Shown: positions 35,105 to 43,726 of the stretch, one piece after another
Layout of the letters: the number at the start of each line of letters is the position of its first letter
Position numbering within the stretch: the first letter of the stretch is position 1
Assembly (NCBI RefSeq): GCF_003977665.1
Contig: NZ_RYYV01000007.1
Location: forward strand, 236,330 to 300,329
Length of the DNA: 64,000 nt
DNA from: Dyella choica
Lineage (GTDB): Bacteria > Pseudomonadota > Gammaproteobacteria > Xanthomonadales > Rhodanobacteraceae
Direction: 5' to 3'
Notes under the pieces: model-generated
Told to the model about the DNA's origin: nothing
Databases searched by the model: none
The model's input: the letters and a program-made list of their open reading frames with translations, nothing else
Program-made: the position numbers and the translations under genes

Positions 35105-35953
35105 ATGGCCATCACACGCCAGGTTATTACTTCGTTGCAGCGCGACGGCACGGACATGCTGGGCACCAAGGCGCTGGCGGTAAAGATTGTTGACGAAAGC
35201 ATCGTGTCCGGTTCGTTGTTGACCGTGGAAAGCAATCACTTCTGCGTGCTCAAGTCGCGCGGCGCGGTGCTCAATGTCTATGAAACGGGCCAGTACGCCC
35301 TCACCACGCCGGACAAGCCGCTGCTGGGGTCCATCGCCCAGGGCTTTTTCGGTGGTTCGTCGCCCTGGGTTTACGAGGTCATCTACATCAATCGCTCCAA
35401 GCTGCTGGTGCGCAACACCGGCATCGCCACGAGCGCCGAAATGGCCGAAATGGCCTATCAGGTGGATTACTACATCCACGTCGACAGCAAGCAGGCGGCG
35501 CTTGACCTGATTACCCATCTTCCCTTCAACGGCAACTTCATCGATACCCGCGAAGTGGCTGACTACGCCGGTCCGGCCATCGAGCAGGCGATCAACCAGG
35601 TGGTGCAAGTCACCAAGATGGAAAACATCAACGAACACATCAACGATATCCGAGAGTTGGTGAAAAACCACCTGACCGACTTCCTGAAGATCTACGGCAT
35701 CATGCTGAACGACCTGAAGGTCCTGATCCTGCCCAAGGACGATCGCATGCGCGAACTGATCTCGTTGCAGGCACTTGGCCTGACGCCAGTGCAAGCGGTC
35801 CGCTACTACCTGGCTTTGCGCATGGCCGAAAAGGGCCTGGTTTCCGCGCCCAATGCCGCCGCAGGCATGCCATTCAACATTGGTGGGCAACCCACGGGCA
35901 TGTATTCGGTGAATGGCGGCACAGGTCTTCCCGCCAGCCCTCCTTCCCCTTGA
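35105..35953 (+). CDS. SPFH/Band 7 domain protein
   Basis: A 282-residue protein. ATG 35105 is chosen after a GGGAG site; 37 upstream residues are unlike the family. It begins directly with the SPFH core (VESNHFCVLKSRGAVLNVYETGQYAL resembles the entry strand of virion-core-like SPFH proteins, quoted in part) and has DTREVADYAGPAIEQAINQVV and an alpha-helical stretch to about 250, then a Gly/Pro-rich tail. It lacks a membrane segment. SPFH proteins form large oligomeric cages on membranes. The start of the next gene overlaps its stop (TTGA). Confidence 0.85.
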   Translation: MAITRQVITSLQRDGTDMLGTKALAVKIVDESIVSGSLLTVESNHFCVLKSRGAVLNVYETGQYALTTPDKPLLGSIAQGFFGGSSPWVYEVIYINRSKLLVRNTGIATSAEMAEMAYQVDYYIHVDSKQAALDLITHLPFNGNFIDTREVADYAGPAIEQAINQVVQVTKMENINEHINDIRELVKNHLTDFLKIYGIMLNDLKVLILPKDDRMRELISLQALGLTPVQAVRYYLALRMAEKGLVSAPNAAAGMPFNIGGQPTGMYSVNGGTGLPASPPSP

Positions 35954-36501
35954 GCGCCGATTTCTACAATGCCGGCCCCCTGCGGCAAGTTGCGATCAAC
36001 CTTTTCCACGGTTGGGGCTACAACTTCTATCGCAAGGAAAACCAGCTTCGCGCCGACGACCTGTTGGTGCGAAGCAAGGCCGCGTGGCTGCTTGGAAGAG
36101 CCAGGGCCGGTGTGGAAGCGGCAGAGTCGGCCTATCGAAGGACGGAACTGCCGCCACCCACGCGAGAACATCCCTTTCCATCACCTCAAGCCGTGGCAGG
36201 CGCACAAAGTCTGGAGCGTCTGGCCCAAGCCATCGGCACGCTCAAGGGCAGGATTGAAGCGCTGCCCGTACCCGAAAACGATCGAATGACCCAGCGTTAC
36301 CGAACCGAAGCGGCAACGCTGGTAGCACTGATCAGCCGCGATGAACAACTCATCGGCCAGGCCGAGCTGCTGCGCTCGCTGACTGAGGACGCAGACAGCA
36401 CCGCATTGCTGGCCGCACTCCCTGATTTGGAACGCGGGTTGGCTGCTATCCAGGCGAGCTTGCATGATCGAGAGGCCGTGCTCACGAGCTTGATCGGTTG
36501 A
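35950..36501 (+). CDS. Hypothetical coiled protein co-translated with the SPFH protein
   Basis: A 183-residue soluble protein of unknown family, starting with TTG that overlaps the SPFH stop codon (TTGA). It begins NLFHGWGYNFYRKENQLRADDLLVR and has a long charged helical second half (ERLAQAIGTLKGRIEAL, AALPDLERGLAAIQASL) likely to form a coiled coil. The overlap argues for a 1:1 partner of the SPFH assembly. Confidence 0.7.
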   Translation: MSADFYNAGPLRQVAINLFHGWGYNFYRKENQLRADDLLVRSKAAWLLGRARAGVEAAESAYRRTELPPPTREHPFPSPQAVAGAQSLERLAQAIGTLKGRIEALPVPENDRMTQRYRTEAATLVALISRDEQLIGQAELLRSLTEDADSTALLAALPDLERGLAAIQASLHDREAVLTSLIG

Positions 36502-36687
36502 TCCGATCAAGCAGTCGAACACCTATCAAAACGCTGCACACTCCCCCTGTCTTCGCCTAGCAAGAAGCGCTTTTCATGGCCCTGGTATCTCTTCAAAAAT
36601 GCCATGAATCGCCCCGATCCATCCTCCCGGGATAGATACACTGCAGATGTATGCCAATAAGGCGAATCCGCGATCAGGGGTGATGGA

Positions 36688-37368
36688 ATGAACAGCTCGC
36701 TCGAGTGGCGCTTTGCTTTTGCTTGGCGGCGATGTCTTCTTGCCATGGTGGCGCTGACTCTGGCGTCAAGCGGCGAAGTGCAGGCCATGACACCTGGATC
36801 TTCCCTTTCTTATTGGAGACCTGAGCAGGTGCCCGGCCTGTCGGTCAGCGAAGTGGCATATCTTCAGCAAACCCATTGCATGATCGAATCCTATCGGGAC
36901 GATTCGATGGCTCCGAGAAAGTCGGCTGCACCGGATGAGAATGACATCATGCTGCTGGCGCGTGGCGAGCTCGCTGCAAAAGGCCAGAACGACCTTGCCG
37001 TCTACTGCAAAGCCATGAATAGCCCGGAAGAGTTCTTCCTGGTCAAATGGGCTGGAAGCAAGCAATGCCCAGGCAAGTTCCTTTTGAGCGAGCACTCGAT
37101 GTTCTTCAAGGAACACGGCCTGCAGCATGACTACTATGGCGACTCCCTGCGGGTCCTTCCTGCCAAGGAAGTGCTTGGAGATGTAGATGAACTGTATGGG
37201 GCAGGTTTCATGGAAACCGCGCCCCAGCAATGGCGGATCAATGCCAAGGATGTTCCGCCGATCGAACATGACGCCCTTGCATACGTCGGCTATTACGACC
37301 TCTATCTGTACTGTGACAAAGGCAAATGGTCGAAGCTGCTGGACCGATATTCAGACGAGATTGATTGA
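36688..37368 (+). CDS. Hypothetical secreted protein
   Basis: A 226-residue protein with an N-terminal signal peptide (RRCLLAMVALTLASSGEVQA). The mature protein has four Cys residues and many acidic and aromatic residues (AYVGYYDLYLYCDKGKWSKLLD at the end, quoted in part as YVGYYDLYLYC). No family recognised. It ends the island-like block. Confidence 0.7.
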   Translation: MNSSLEWRFAFAWRRCLLAMVALTLASSGEVQAMTPGSSLSYWRPEQVPGLSVSEVAYLQQTHCMIESYRDDSMAPRKSAAPDENDIMLLARGELAAKGQNDLAVYCKAMNSPEEFFLVKWAGSKQCPGKFLLSEHSMFFKEHGLQHDYYGDSLRVLPAKEVLGDVDELYGAGFMETAPQQWRINAKDVPPIEHDALAYVGYYDLYLYCDKGKWSKLLDRYSDEID

Positions 37369-37488
37369 CGCCAACCCTCGGCTTTACGGAGTGGGTGCGC
37401 CCGCGGGGGCCGGCACCAGCGCATCGTCGTCCTTGCTCCATGCCGGTGTCGCGACCGCAGGCTTCGTACGTATATCGTCCTTCCACGT

Positions 37489-37555
37489 GTAGGCTGGGAT
37501 GACAATCCCAGCTTTCCATGCGGCATCGGATGCTGGGATTGTCATCCCAGCCTAC
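37489..37555. repeat. GTAGGCTGGG dispersed palindrome, copy 4
   Basis: A near-symmetric copy: both halves are the GATGACAATCCCAGC / GCTGGGATTGTCATC version. It lies between two convergent genes and could form a single long hairpin. Confidence 0.85.
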
Positions 37556-37575
37556 TTGCTTTGTGCAATAGATCC

Positions 37576-39003
37576 TCATCGCGTCGAAACCTCGAGTGGC
37601 AGAAAGGCCAAGATCAGCCATGCCGCCAAGGCGATCAGGTTGAGCCACGCGAACCAGTCCCCCCATTGCGCATACAGCGTGTGCGTTTCGCGCAGCGGAA
37701 GATCGCCCACCAATTCGGCATCGCTGCGTTCGCTGGAAGCTTCCGCCACGACACGACCACGGTCGTCGCTCAGGGTGAGGCGGCCGCCGTGGGCGGCGCG
37801 CGCGATGGCGAAACCGCTTTCCACGCCACGCATGATCGCCATGCGGCTGTGCAGCCAGCCATCGACGATGAAATCCGAAGCGGGTACCAGCAGCGCTTGG
37901 GCATGGCGCGTTGCATAAGCATTGCCGATGTCGTGGAAATCCATGTCCTTGCAGATCGCCAATCCGATGCGCGGCGTACCTTCAAGCATGGTGTAGCTAT
38001 CGCCCGGCGTGAACGGGTCCATGCCGATCAGCAGATGGTGTTTATTGTAGGTGGCCGGTGACATGGCACCTGGCTGGAACGCCAGCAACATATTGCGAGG
38101 GGCACGCGGATCGCCCTTGAAGTCGAGGCCGGTGCCTACGATCAGATCGCGCTGGTTCGCCAACTGGGCGAATGCGGGAATGGTCGCTTCAGCGGTGGCG
38201 AAGGTCGTTTCCGGAGCCAGCACGATGCGGGCTCCGTCATTCGCAAAGCGGCCGAACGCGTCGAGGTAACGCGTCTCCAGCGCCTGCCCACGTTGGCTGT
38301 TCAATGCCGCCTGGGTCGGCCTTTGCAGCGATACCAGACCGACGCGCACCGTTCCAGTCGACGGTGCCTGAAGTCGCCAGCCGCCATAGGCGAGAGTGCT
38401 GATGATCAGAAATGCCGTGAGCAAGGCCACCGTGACTCGGCCACGTTTCGTCGCTTGTGGTGCTACCTGCAAGGCGATGGCGGCCGCCAACAGGAGCAGG
38501 AGGAAGCCGATCCCCCAGATTCCCGTGACGGCGGCAACCTGAATGACCGCAAGCGCATCCATCTGCGTGTAGCCGATATTGAAGAACGTGGCATGCGGCG
38601 AAAGCAGGCTGTTTACGTATTCGGCGGCGACCCAGGTCGTCGGCACCGCCAATGCGGCAGCCAACGTATGTCCGCGTAGCAGCAATCGCCGGTATAGCAG
38701 TACGCATGGCGTCAGTATGGCGCTGGACAAACAGATGCCATACACCTCCACCGACAGAGGTAGGCCGATATACGTGTGGAGGTAGGTCCAGAGATTGAAC
38801 CCACCCACGGTATACGCCACGAAGGCCGCCAATGCCGCCCAATGCGCGCGGACCCGGGGTGCGAGCCACAGCACCGGCAAAGGCGCGAGCCATGTTAGCC
38901 ACCACAGCGGCTGCAAGCCGCTGCCGAACCACCAGCACAGAGCGGACAACGCTGTCGCCGCCAGCCAGGCCGGCAGCGCGAAATCGTTACGCTTGGATGC
39001 CAT
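37576..39003 (-). CDS. Apolipoprotein N-acyltransferase-like nitrilase-fold membrane protein
   Basis: A 475-residue protein with about eight membrane helices (residues 10-205) and a nitrilase-superfamily domain (about 218-440), one more helix at the C-terminus. The Glu-Lys-Cys triad is intact: Glu265 in LAPETTF, Lys321 in YNKHHLL, Cys351 in AICKDMD. This is the layout of Lnt, which adds the third acyl chain to lipoproteins. Being fused in an operon with a TetR regulator suggests an accessory, inducible copy rather than the housekeeping enzyme. Its start overlaps the TetR gene by 17 bases. Confidence 0.85.
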   Translation of the reverse strand: MASKRNDFALPAWLAATALSALCWWFGSGLQPLWWLTWLAPLPVLWLAPRVRAHWAALAAFVAYTVGGFNLWTYLHTYIGLPLSVEVYGICLSSAILTPCVLLYRRLLLRGHTLAAALAVPTTWVAAEYVNSLLSPHATFFNIGYTQMDALAVIQVAAVTGIWGIGFLLLLLAAAIALQVAPQATKRGRVTVALLTAFLIISTLAYGGWRLQAPSTGTVRVGLVSLQRPTQAALNSQRGQALETRYLDAFGRFANDGARIVLAPETTFATAEATIPAFAQLANQRDLIVGTGLDFKGDPRAPRNMLLAFQPGAMSPATYNKHHLLIGMDPFTPGDSYTMLEGTPRIGLAICKDMDFHDIGNAYATRHAQALLVPASDFIVDGWLHSRMAIMRGVESGFAIARAAHGGRLTLSDDRGRVVAEASSERSDAELVGDLPLRETHTLYAQWGDWFAWLNLIALAAWLILAFLPLEVSTR

Positions 39004-39568
39004 CGAGCAATCTCCTCAAGGACTGCATGTAGAAGGCGCGGAACTGCGCCTCGTCGTAGCTGAAGCGTCCGGCCCGATAGAGTGCGATCAAGCCATGCTG
39101 ATGCCCCCACAGGGTCATCGTGACGTCGTAGGGATCGTCCTGTTTCAGCACGCCTTGGGCCATGCCTTCGATGACCGCGTCCAGTGCGACATTGAAGGTG
39201 GGCGAAAGGCGTGCGTGAAAATCCTCGGGATAGCGCCGCGCGTCATCGCGCCGCACCGAAAACGCATGATCGAACAGATGCGGATGAGTCAGCGCGTAGT
39301 CCAGGTAAGGTTCCTGCAGGGCTATCAGTCGCTTGAGCACATCCGGGTTGCGTGAGCGCGACTCCCATTCGTGCGCCTCACTCTTGAAGCTGTCGTCGGA
39401 GAGCTTCTTCAACAGCGCGTCCCGATTGGGAAAATGGCGATAGATGGCCATGGGCGTGATACCTACCGCATCGGCCACGCGACGCATGGTCACGGCATCG
39501 GCGCCTTCGCGTTCGAACAACGCGTGGGCGGCCTTGAGGATCTTTTCAGGGGTCGTGAGGCGAGTCAT
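38987..39568 (-). CDS. TetR-family transcriptional regulator
   Basis: A 193-residue repressor. The start MTRLTTPEKILKAAHALFE fits the family; the 60-residue upstream extension does not and would cross the operator. The helix-turn-helix is AVTMRRVADAVGITPMAIYRHF. A palindrome lies directly upstream of the start codon. It is co-transcribed with the Lnt-like gene and probably represses both. Confidence 0.92.
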   Translation of the reverse strand: MTRLTTPEKILKAAHALFEREGADAVTMRRVADAVGITPMAIYRHFPNRDALLKKLSDDSFKSEAHEWESRSRNPDVLKRLIALQEPYLDYALTHPHLFDHAFSVRRDDARRYPEDFHARLSPTFNVALDAVIEGMAQGVLKQDDPYDVTMTLWGHQHGLIALYRAGRFSYDEAQFRAFYMQSLRRLLDGIQA

Positions 39569-39583
39569 GTATACAGCGTATAC
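39569..39583. promoter_or_regulatory. TetR operator GTATAC-N3-GTATAC
   Basis: Two copies of the self-complementary GTATAC spaced by three bases form a 15-base palindrome directly against the TetR start codon. On the minus strand TTGCGT lies 16 bases before TATACG, a plausible promoter whose -10 box lies in the operator. This would give a very short leader and direct autorepression. Confidence 0.6.
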
Positions 39584-39750
39584 TTGACCATCGTTACAAC
39601 GCAACGGTGACCAATGGGCTATCGGTACCGTGCCACGCCGCCAACTGGCTCGCCCACAAGCATGACCAGCGGATGCCCCCTGGCGCCATCGACGAGTGAC
39701 CCGATTTGGAATGGTATATTGAGAGGTCGGATGGATAGGAGGAAGCACGA

Positions 39751-40566
39751 ATGGAAAGAATCAGCCGAGCCATTATTCTCTTTACCCTGCTGTCATACGC
39801 CGTTGCCGGTTACGCATCGGATTCCGTCACTTGTCCAGACGCATTGCGCGATGCGGTCGCGGACCATTTCCATCTTGCCAATTTCAGTGCGGACAAAGAC
39901 CCACGCATTATTGGCGAGAGCTGCAAAATATGGCCGCACGACACGAATTTGATTCTGTCCGTCTTTGCTTATGATGAAGGCCAGGGCCAAGGTGGCAATG
40001 CTCCGGATCAATGGGTAAACATCCTGGTTTCGGTCTATGACAGCAGACAGGGCAAGCTGGTAAATGCCTATAACTATGCCATTGGCGAGGATGCCACGAC
40101 GAAAGTGGGCCCGGAAAGCCTGACCCTGGATACAGCAAGCTATCCCTTGGCGAAAAATGTCTATGCCTTTGGCGTTCGGTTCGATAACGCGGCACATATG
40201 ACGTCTGCTGCGGACCCCGATTTGATACTCGAAAACCATTTGACGCTGTTTATCCGCCAGGGAAACACGTTGCGCCCTGTGCTGAAGCAGTTCATGTATT
40301 ACCAGAGTTTTTCCAGGGATGAAAAAAACCGGCGCGCGATCGTCTCGGTGGACAAGGAAAGGGCCATCATTCGCATACTGCCTAGCCAGACCAACGGCTT
40401 GCATGATCTGCTCCTCGCCTTCAAGCCGGAAGCAGCAGGTGCAGACAAGGATGAAGCAACCACCCCATCGCATGGCGAAGCTCTCAAGTACAACGGGGCC
40501 AGGTATGCCAACGCAAGAAAAGATGCTCTGAGTAGTGGCTGGCAGCGAGAAGACGAAGGTTTTTAG
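39751..40566 (+). CDS. Hypothetical secreted protein
   Basis: A 271-residue protein with a signal peptide (AIILFTLLSYAVAGYAS). The mature part alternates beta-like segments (NILVSVYDSRQGKLVNAYNY, LTLFIRQGNTLRPVLKQF) and has two Cys. I recognise no family. An AGGAGG site precedes the ATG. It stands alone. Confidence 0.75.
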   Translation: MERISRAIILFTLLSYAVAGYASDSVTCPDALRDAVADHFHLANFSADKDPRIIGESCKIWPHDTNLILSVFAYDEGQGQGGNAPDQWVNILVSVYDSRQGKLVNAYNYAIGEDATTKVGPESLTLDTASYPLAKNVYAFGVRFDNAAHMTSAADPDLILENHLTLFIRQGNTLRPVLKQFMYYQSFSRDEKNRRAIVSVDKERAIIRILPSQTNGLHDLLLAFKPEAAGADKDEATTPSHGEALKYNGARYANARKDALSSGWQREDEGF

Positions 40567-40601
40567 CCAGGCGCTGCAACCGCCCCACACTTCTCTTGCC
40601 G

Positions 40602-40676
40602 GTAGGCTGGGATGACAATCCCAGCATCGCGCGGGTTGCATGCATGGCAATGCTGGGGTTTGCACCCCAGCCTACG
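40602..40676. repeat. GTAGGCTGGG dispersed palindrome, copy 5
   Basis: Left half GTAGGCTGGGATGACAATC, right half GCACCCCAGCCTACG. It lies between two convergent genes. Confidence 0.85.
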
Positions 40677-40701
40677 GATTGCCATCCGACGCGTTATCGT
40701 C

Positions 40702-41253
40702 CTACTTGAGCCGCGTCAGAGAAGCCTTGAACGCGGTCACCCAGGTCTGGCCGCCGTCCTGGGAGTAGGCGATCTCAAAGCGGTGGGCGTTGGCCGTGAT
40801 GTCGGACCAGACTCCGCGTACCAGCACCGTGCGGCCCTTATAAACCGTGGTGCCGAACAGCTCGCCGCGACCGTCCTTGAAGCTGCCGATGGTCGGAGCT
40901 TCCATCTCCCCCGAGTCGCCGTCGATGTAGGTCTGGCTCCATTGCCTGGCCTTGGGGTTGTAGACGAACAGCGTCGCGCCTTCCCAATGGCCATTCGGGC
41001 CGTCGGCCTCGATTTCCTCCAGCCAGGCGTGACCATTCCAGACCGGCCGTGCCGTCTTCGTGCCATCCATGACCACCGTGTGGCTCCCACCATCGAACGG
41101 GTCGAGCACTTGCGTGGCATGGGTATGCCAAACACCGCGGGCGAAATCGAAATCATGCGCGCCGTCCCGGGGCGTATCGGCTCTTGCACTCAAGGACGAG
41201 CCTGCAAGTACGCCAGCAAGCATGACTCCACGTAACAGCAGTTTCCACTTCAT
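40702..41253 (-). CDS. Hypothetical secreted beta-rich protein
   Basis: A 183-residue protein with a signal peptide (LLLRGVMLAGVLAGSSLSARA). The mature domain starts HDFDFARGVWHTH and has repeated Trp/Gly strands (WNGHAWLEEIEADG, GVWSDITANAHRFEIAYSQDGGQTW) resembling the small lipocalin-like DUF1579 proteins, a weak match. Function unknown. The MocR gene upstream on the same strand is 100 bases away. Confidence 0.72.
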   Translation of the reverse strand: MKWKLLLRGVMLAGVLAGSSLSARADTPRDGAHDFDFARGVWHTHATQVLDPFDGGSHTVVMDGTKTARPVWNGHAWLEEIEADGPNGHWEGATLFVYNPKARQWSQTYIDGDSGEMEAPTIGSFKDGRGELFGTTVYKGRTVLVRGVWSDITANAHRFEIAYSQDGGQTWVTAFKASLTRLK

Positions 41254-41353
41254 CGCATTCTCCGCAGGGGCAATTCAGGCCGAAACTTTAGGAAAAACCA
41301 GCCGCCTGAGCGGGGCCAATCGGAGAAATTTAGGTTGGGCCAATTTGCGGCGA

Positions 41354-42856
41354 CTAGAGCACGCGCCGTAAAGCGTCCAGACCCTGCTCGATACCCTCAA
41401 GGTCCACCGCCCCGTAGCCGAAAACTAGGCCTTCCGAGGTGGCCGCGCCGAAAAAATAGCGCTCGAAGGAATGCAGATGCACGTTGCGCTCCAACAACTT
41501 TGCGCTGACGCGTTCCAGGCGCCCGGGCTGGGTCGAGGACGCCGCTATATGCATGCCGTAGCTTGACTGCATCGGCGCAAATTCCTCGGCGAAGTCCGAG
41601 CGAAGGATCTCGCTTATGCGGTCTCGTCGCTTTTTGTATACGTCACGCAGCTTGCGCACGTGTTGCGCCAGATGCCCTTCCGCGATGTAACTGGCCACAG
41701 CCATCTGCGTCAAAGTCGGGCAATGCCAATCCAGACAGTTCTTCGCCGTAATCAGCGCCGGCATCGCCCACTGGGGCGCTAGCAAGAATCCCAGTCGCAA
41801 CGCGGGGAACATGCATTTGGAAAAAGTGCCGACATAAAACACGTCATCCGCGGTCGCCGTGGATCGCAACGCCTGCAACGGAGTGCCGTCATAGCGGAAT
41901 TCTCCATCGTAATCGTCCTCCACGATGACCGCCCCCTGCTTGCGCGCAAAATCCAGCAATGCCGATCGCCGCTGCGCGGACATCGATACGCCGAGCGGAA
42001 ATTGGTGGGAAGGGCAGATGCAGACGATCTGCACCGGCACCGGCAGGGCATCGACCACCAGGCCTTGTGCATCCACGGGTATGGGCACGAGCTTGGCCCC
42101 GGCGGCAAGAAAGGCGGCGCGCATGGGTGGGTAGCCCGGATCTTCGATGGCCACCGTCGTGACCCCGGGCGTCACCAGGACACGGGCAAGCAGGTCGAAA
42201 GCTTGCTGTGCGCCGGCGGTAACCAGTACGTCGTCGGGTTGGCACACGATCGCGCGCGAGACACCAATGTGCGTCTCGATGGCGGTCCGCAGCGGGAAAT
42301 GCCCTTGGTTGCCTTGCGGACTCTTGAATGTGGGCGGCTTCAATTCCATGCGCCGCAGCTGCTTGGCACTGATCCGGCGAAACACTTCGAACGGAAACAA
42401 CCGTGGATCGACCAGCGCGGGCCGAAAATCCAGGAATGCACTTGGCTGTGACATGCTTGCACGCCGACTGTCATGCCAGAAGCTGAGCGCCTGCACGAGT
42501 TCGGGGCGCCGCCACAGCGAATTCAGGCGCGGATCGGGTGTCTGCCGTGTCGGGAAGGGTTCGCGCGGCGGACGAGTCTGCCTTGGCGCCACATACGTTC
42601 CCGACCCCTGCCTGGACTGCACCAGTCCCTCGATCGCGAGTTTTGCATAAGCCCTGGCCACGGTATTTCTCGATACACCGAAAAAGGCCGCCGACTGACG
42701 CTCCACCGGAAGCTGCGACCCGGGAACCAGGCGTCCATCGAGGATAGCGGCCCGCAGCTGCGCGTAGACGGATTGCGCGGATCGACGGCTTCCCTTGGGC
42801 GGCGGGGTAAAAGCAATCTCGAACAGACTGCTCGTACCCTTCATATCACTTGCCAC
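41354..42856 (-). CDS. MocR-type GntR/aminotransferase fusion regulator
   Basis: A 500-residue regulator: GntR winged helix at residues 25-95 (LPVERQSAAFFGVSRNTVARAY) joined to a fold-type I aminotransferase domain. The PLP Lys is in YVGTFSKCMFPALRLGFLL; NP-type and Asp-x-x-Tyr contacts appear as EDPGYPP and VEDDYDGEF. Members include PdxR, which senses PLP, and regulators of amine or taurine use. The target may be the secreted protein downstream or a distant gene. Confidence 0.92.
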   Translation of the reverse strand: MASDMKGTSSLFEIAFTPPPKGSRRSAQSVYAQLRAAILDGRLVPGSQLPVERQSAAFFGVSRNTVARAYAKLAIEGLVQSRQGSGTYVAPRQTRPPREPFPTRQTPDPRLNSLWRRPELVQALSFWHDSRRASMSQPSAFLDFRPALVDPRLFPFEVFRRISAKQLRRMELKPPTFKSPQGNQGHFPLRTAIETHIGVSRAIVCQPDDVLVTAGAQQAFDLLARVLVTPGVTTVAIEDPGYPPMRAAFLAAGAKLVPIPVDAQGLVVDALPVPVQIVCICPSHQFPLGVSMSAQRRSALLDFARKQGAVIVEDDYDGEFRYDGTPLQALRSTATADDVFYVGTFSKCMFPALRLGFLLAPQWAMPALITAKNCLDWHCPTLTQMAVASYIAEGHLAQHVRKLRDVYKKRRDRISEILRSDFAEEFAPMQSSYGMHIAASSTQPGRLERVSAKLLERNVHLHSFERYFFGAATSEGLVFGYGAVDLEGIEQGLDALRRVL

Positions 42857-43231
42857 AACTGCCTACCTCCGAAGTGGCTCCCTAGCGCGAGTCGGTGAAG
42901 AAGCTACCTGCGGCATCAAGCCATCGCAAGTCACTGGGTCCGCATCGATCGCGAAAATTTTCCCGCAAAACCAAGAAATGGATCGTGGCTACTGGCCAAG
43001 CCCAAGCGGATACGCCAGACCTCAGGCATTCATGACCTTCGGCCGATCCTGGTCACCAGCAGGCACGGCTAAGCTCGCCGCTCCGATCACGTAGGCTGGG
43101 ATGCCAATCGTAGGCTGGGTTGCGAAACCCAGCATTGCCATGCTGCAACGCACGCGATGCTGGGATTGGCATCCCAGCCTACGCAACCAGCGCTATCCCG
43201 GTAGCGTTATTTCACCGACAAGGAGAAACCC
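42857..43231. other. Intergenic region with nested palindrome
   Basis: A 375-base gap upstream of both the MocR gene and the NTF2-like gene. It holds presumed promoters and the compound palindrome at 43091-43183. No gene is supported. Confidence 0.5.
43091..43183. repeat. Nested GTAGGCTGGG palindrome
   Basis: Two left halves follow each other (GTAGGCTGGGATGCCAATC then GTAGGCTGGGTTGCG), then one right half that pairs with the first (GATTGGCATCCCAGCCTACG). One copy seems to have inserted, or recombined, within another. Confidence 0.8.
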
Positions 43232-43660
43232 ATGGCTACGTTCGCAAAGCTTGTTTCGCTATCCGCACTGTTGATGCTGCTCCCTCTTTCGGCCATGGCG
43301 TGCGGCAATAAGGCGGCCGATCCGGTGAAGGTCGTCCAGGAACAGGTGGATGCCTACAACGCCCACGATATCGATGCATTTGCCGCATGCTACGCGGACA
43401 ATGCCACGATCCGTGACCTCAGCGGCAAACGCCCGGTGATTACCGGCATCGCCGCCTTGAAGACGACCTTTGCCTTCCTTGCCAAGGTACCGAAGGACTA
43501 TCACGTCGATATCGTCCAGCGTACCGTCACCGGCCCCACGGTGGTCGACCATGAGCGTGTGATGGGTCTTCCTGCCGGCAAGGGACAGCCGGAGGCCATC
43601 GCGGTCTATGAAGTGCGCGACGGCAAGATCCAGAATGTCTGGTTCCCGCCGCGGAGCTGA
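43232..43660 (+). CDS. Secreted NTF2-like (SnoaL/ketosteroid-isomerase fold) protein
   Basis: A 142-residue protein with a signal peptide (LVSLSALLMLLPLSAMA) and an NTF2-like domain: QVDAYNAHDIDAFAACYADNATIRD is the classic helix-strand opening (quoted in part), EVRDGKIQNVWF the typical end. The fold binds small hydrophobic molecules or acts as an isomerase; no catalytic residues can be assigned. A Cys directly after the signal makes a lipoprotein possible but the lipobox is poor. AAGGAG precedes the ATG. Confidence 0.85.
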   Translation: MATFAKLVSLSALLMLLPLSAMACGNKAADPVKVVQEQVDAYNAHDIDAFAACYADNATIRDLSGKRPVITGIAALKTTFAFLAKVPKDYHVDIVQRTVTGPTVVDHERVMGLPAGKGQPEAIAVYEVRDGKIQNVWFPPRS

Positions 43661-43687
43661 TCGAAGGGGCGGCGACGATGAACAGTC

Positions 43688-43718
43688 GAGCAGGTTGGGT
43701 CGCTGACCCAGCCTGCTC
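43688..43718. terminator. Bidirectional terminator hairpin
   Basis: GAGCAGG followed by TTGGGTC pairs with GACCCA followed by GCCTGCTC around a GCT loop, between two convergent stop codons. It resembles a shortened version of the dispersed palindrome. Confidence 0.7.
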
Positions 43719-43726
43719 GCTATTCA

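Noticed and set aside
43091..43183. CRISPR-like repetition of GTAGGCTGGG
   Set aside because: Only two direct half-repeats with no regular spacers; explained as nested palindromes.
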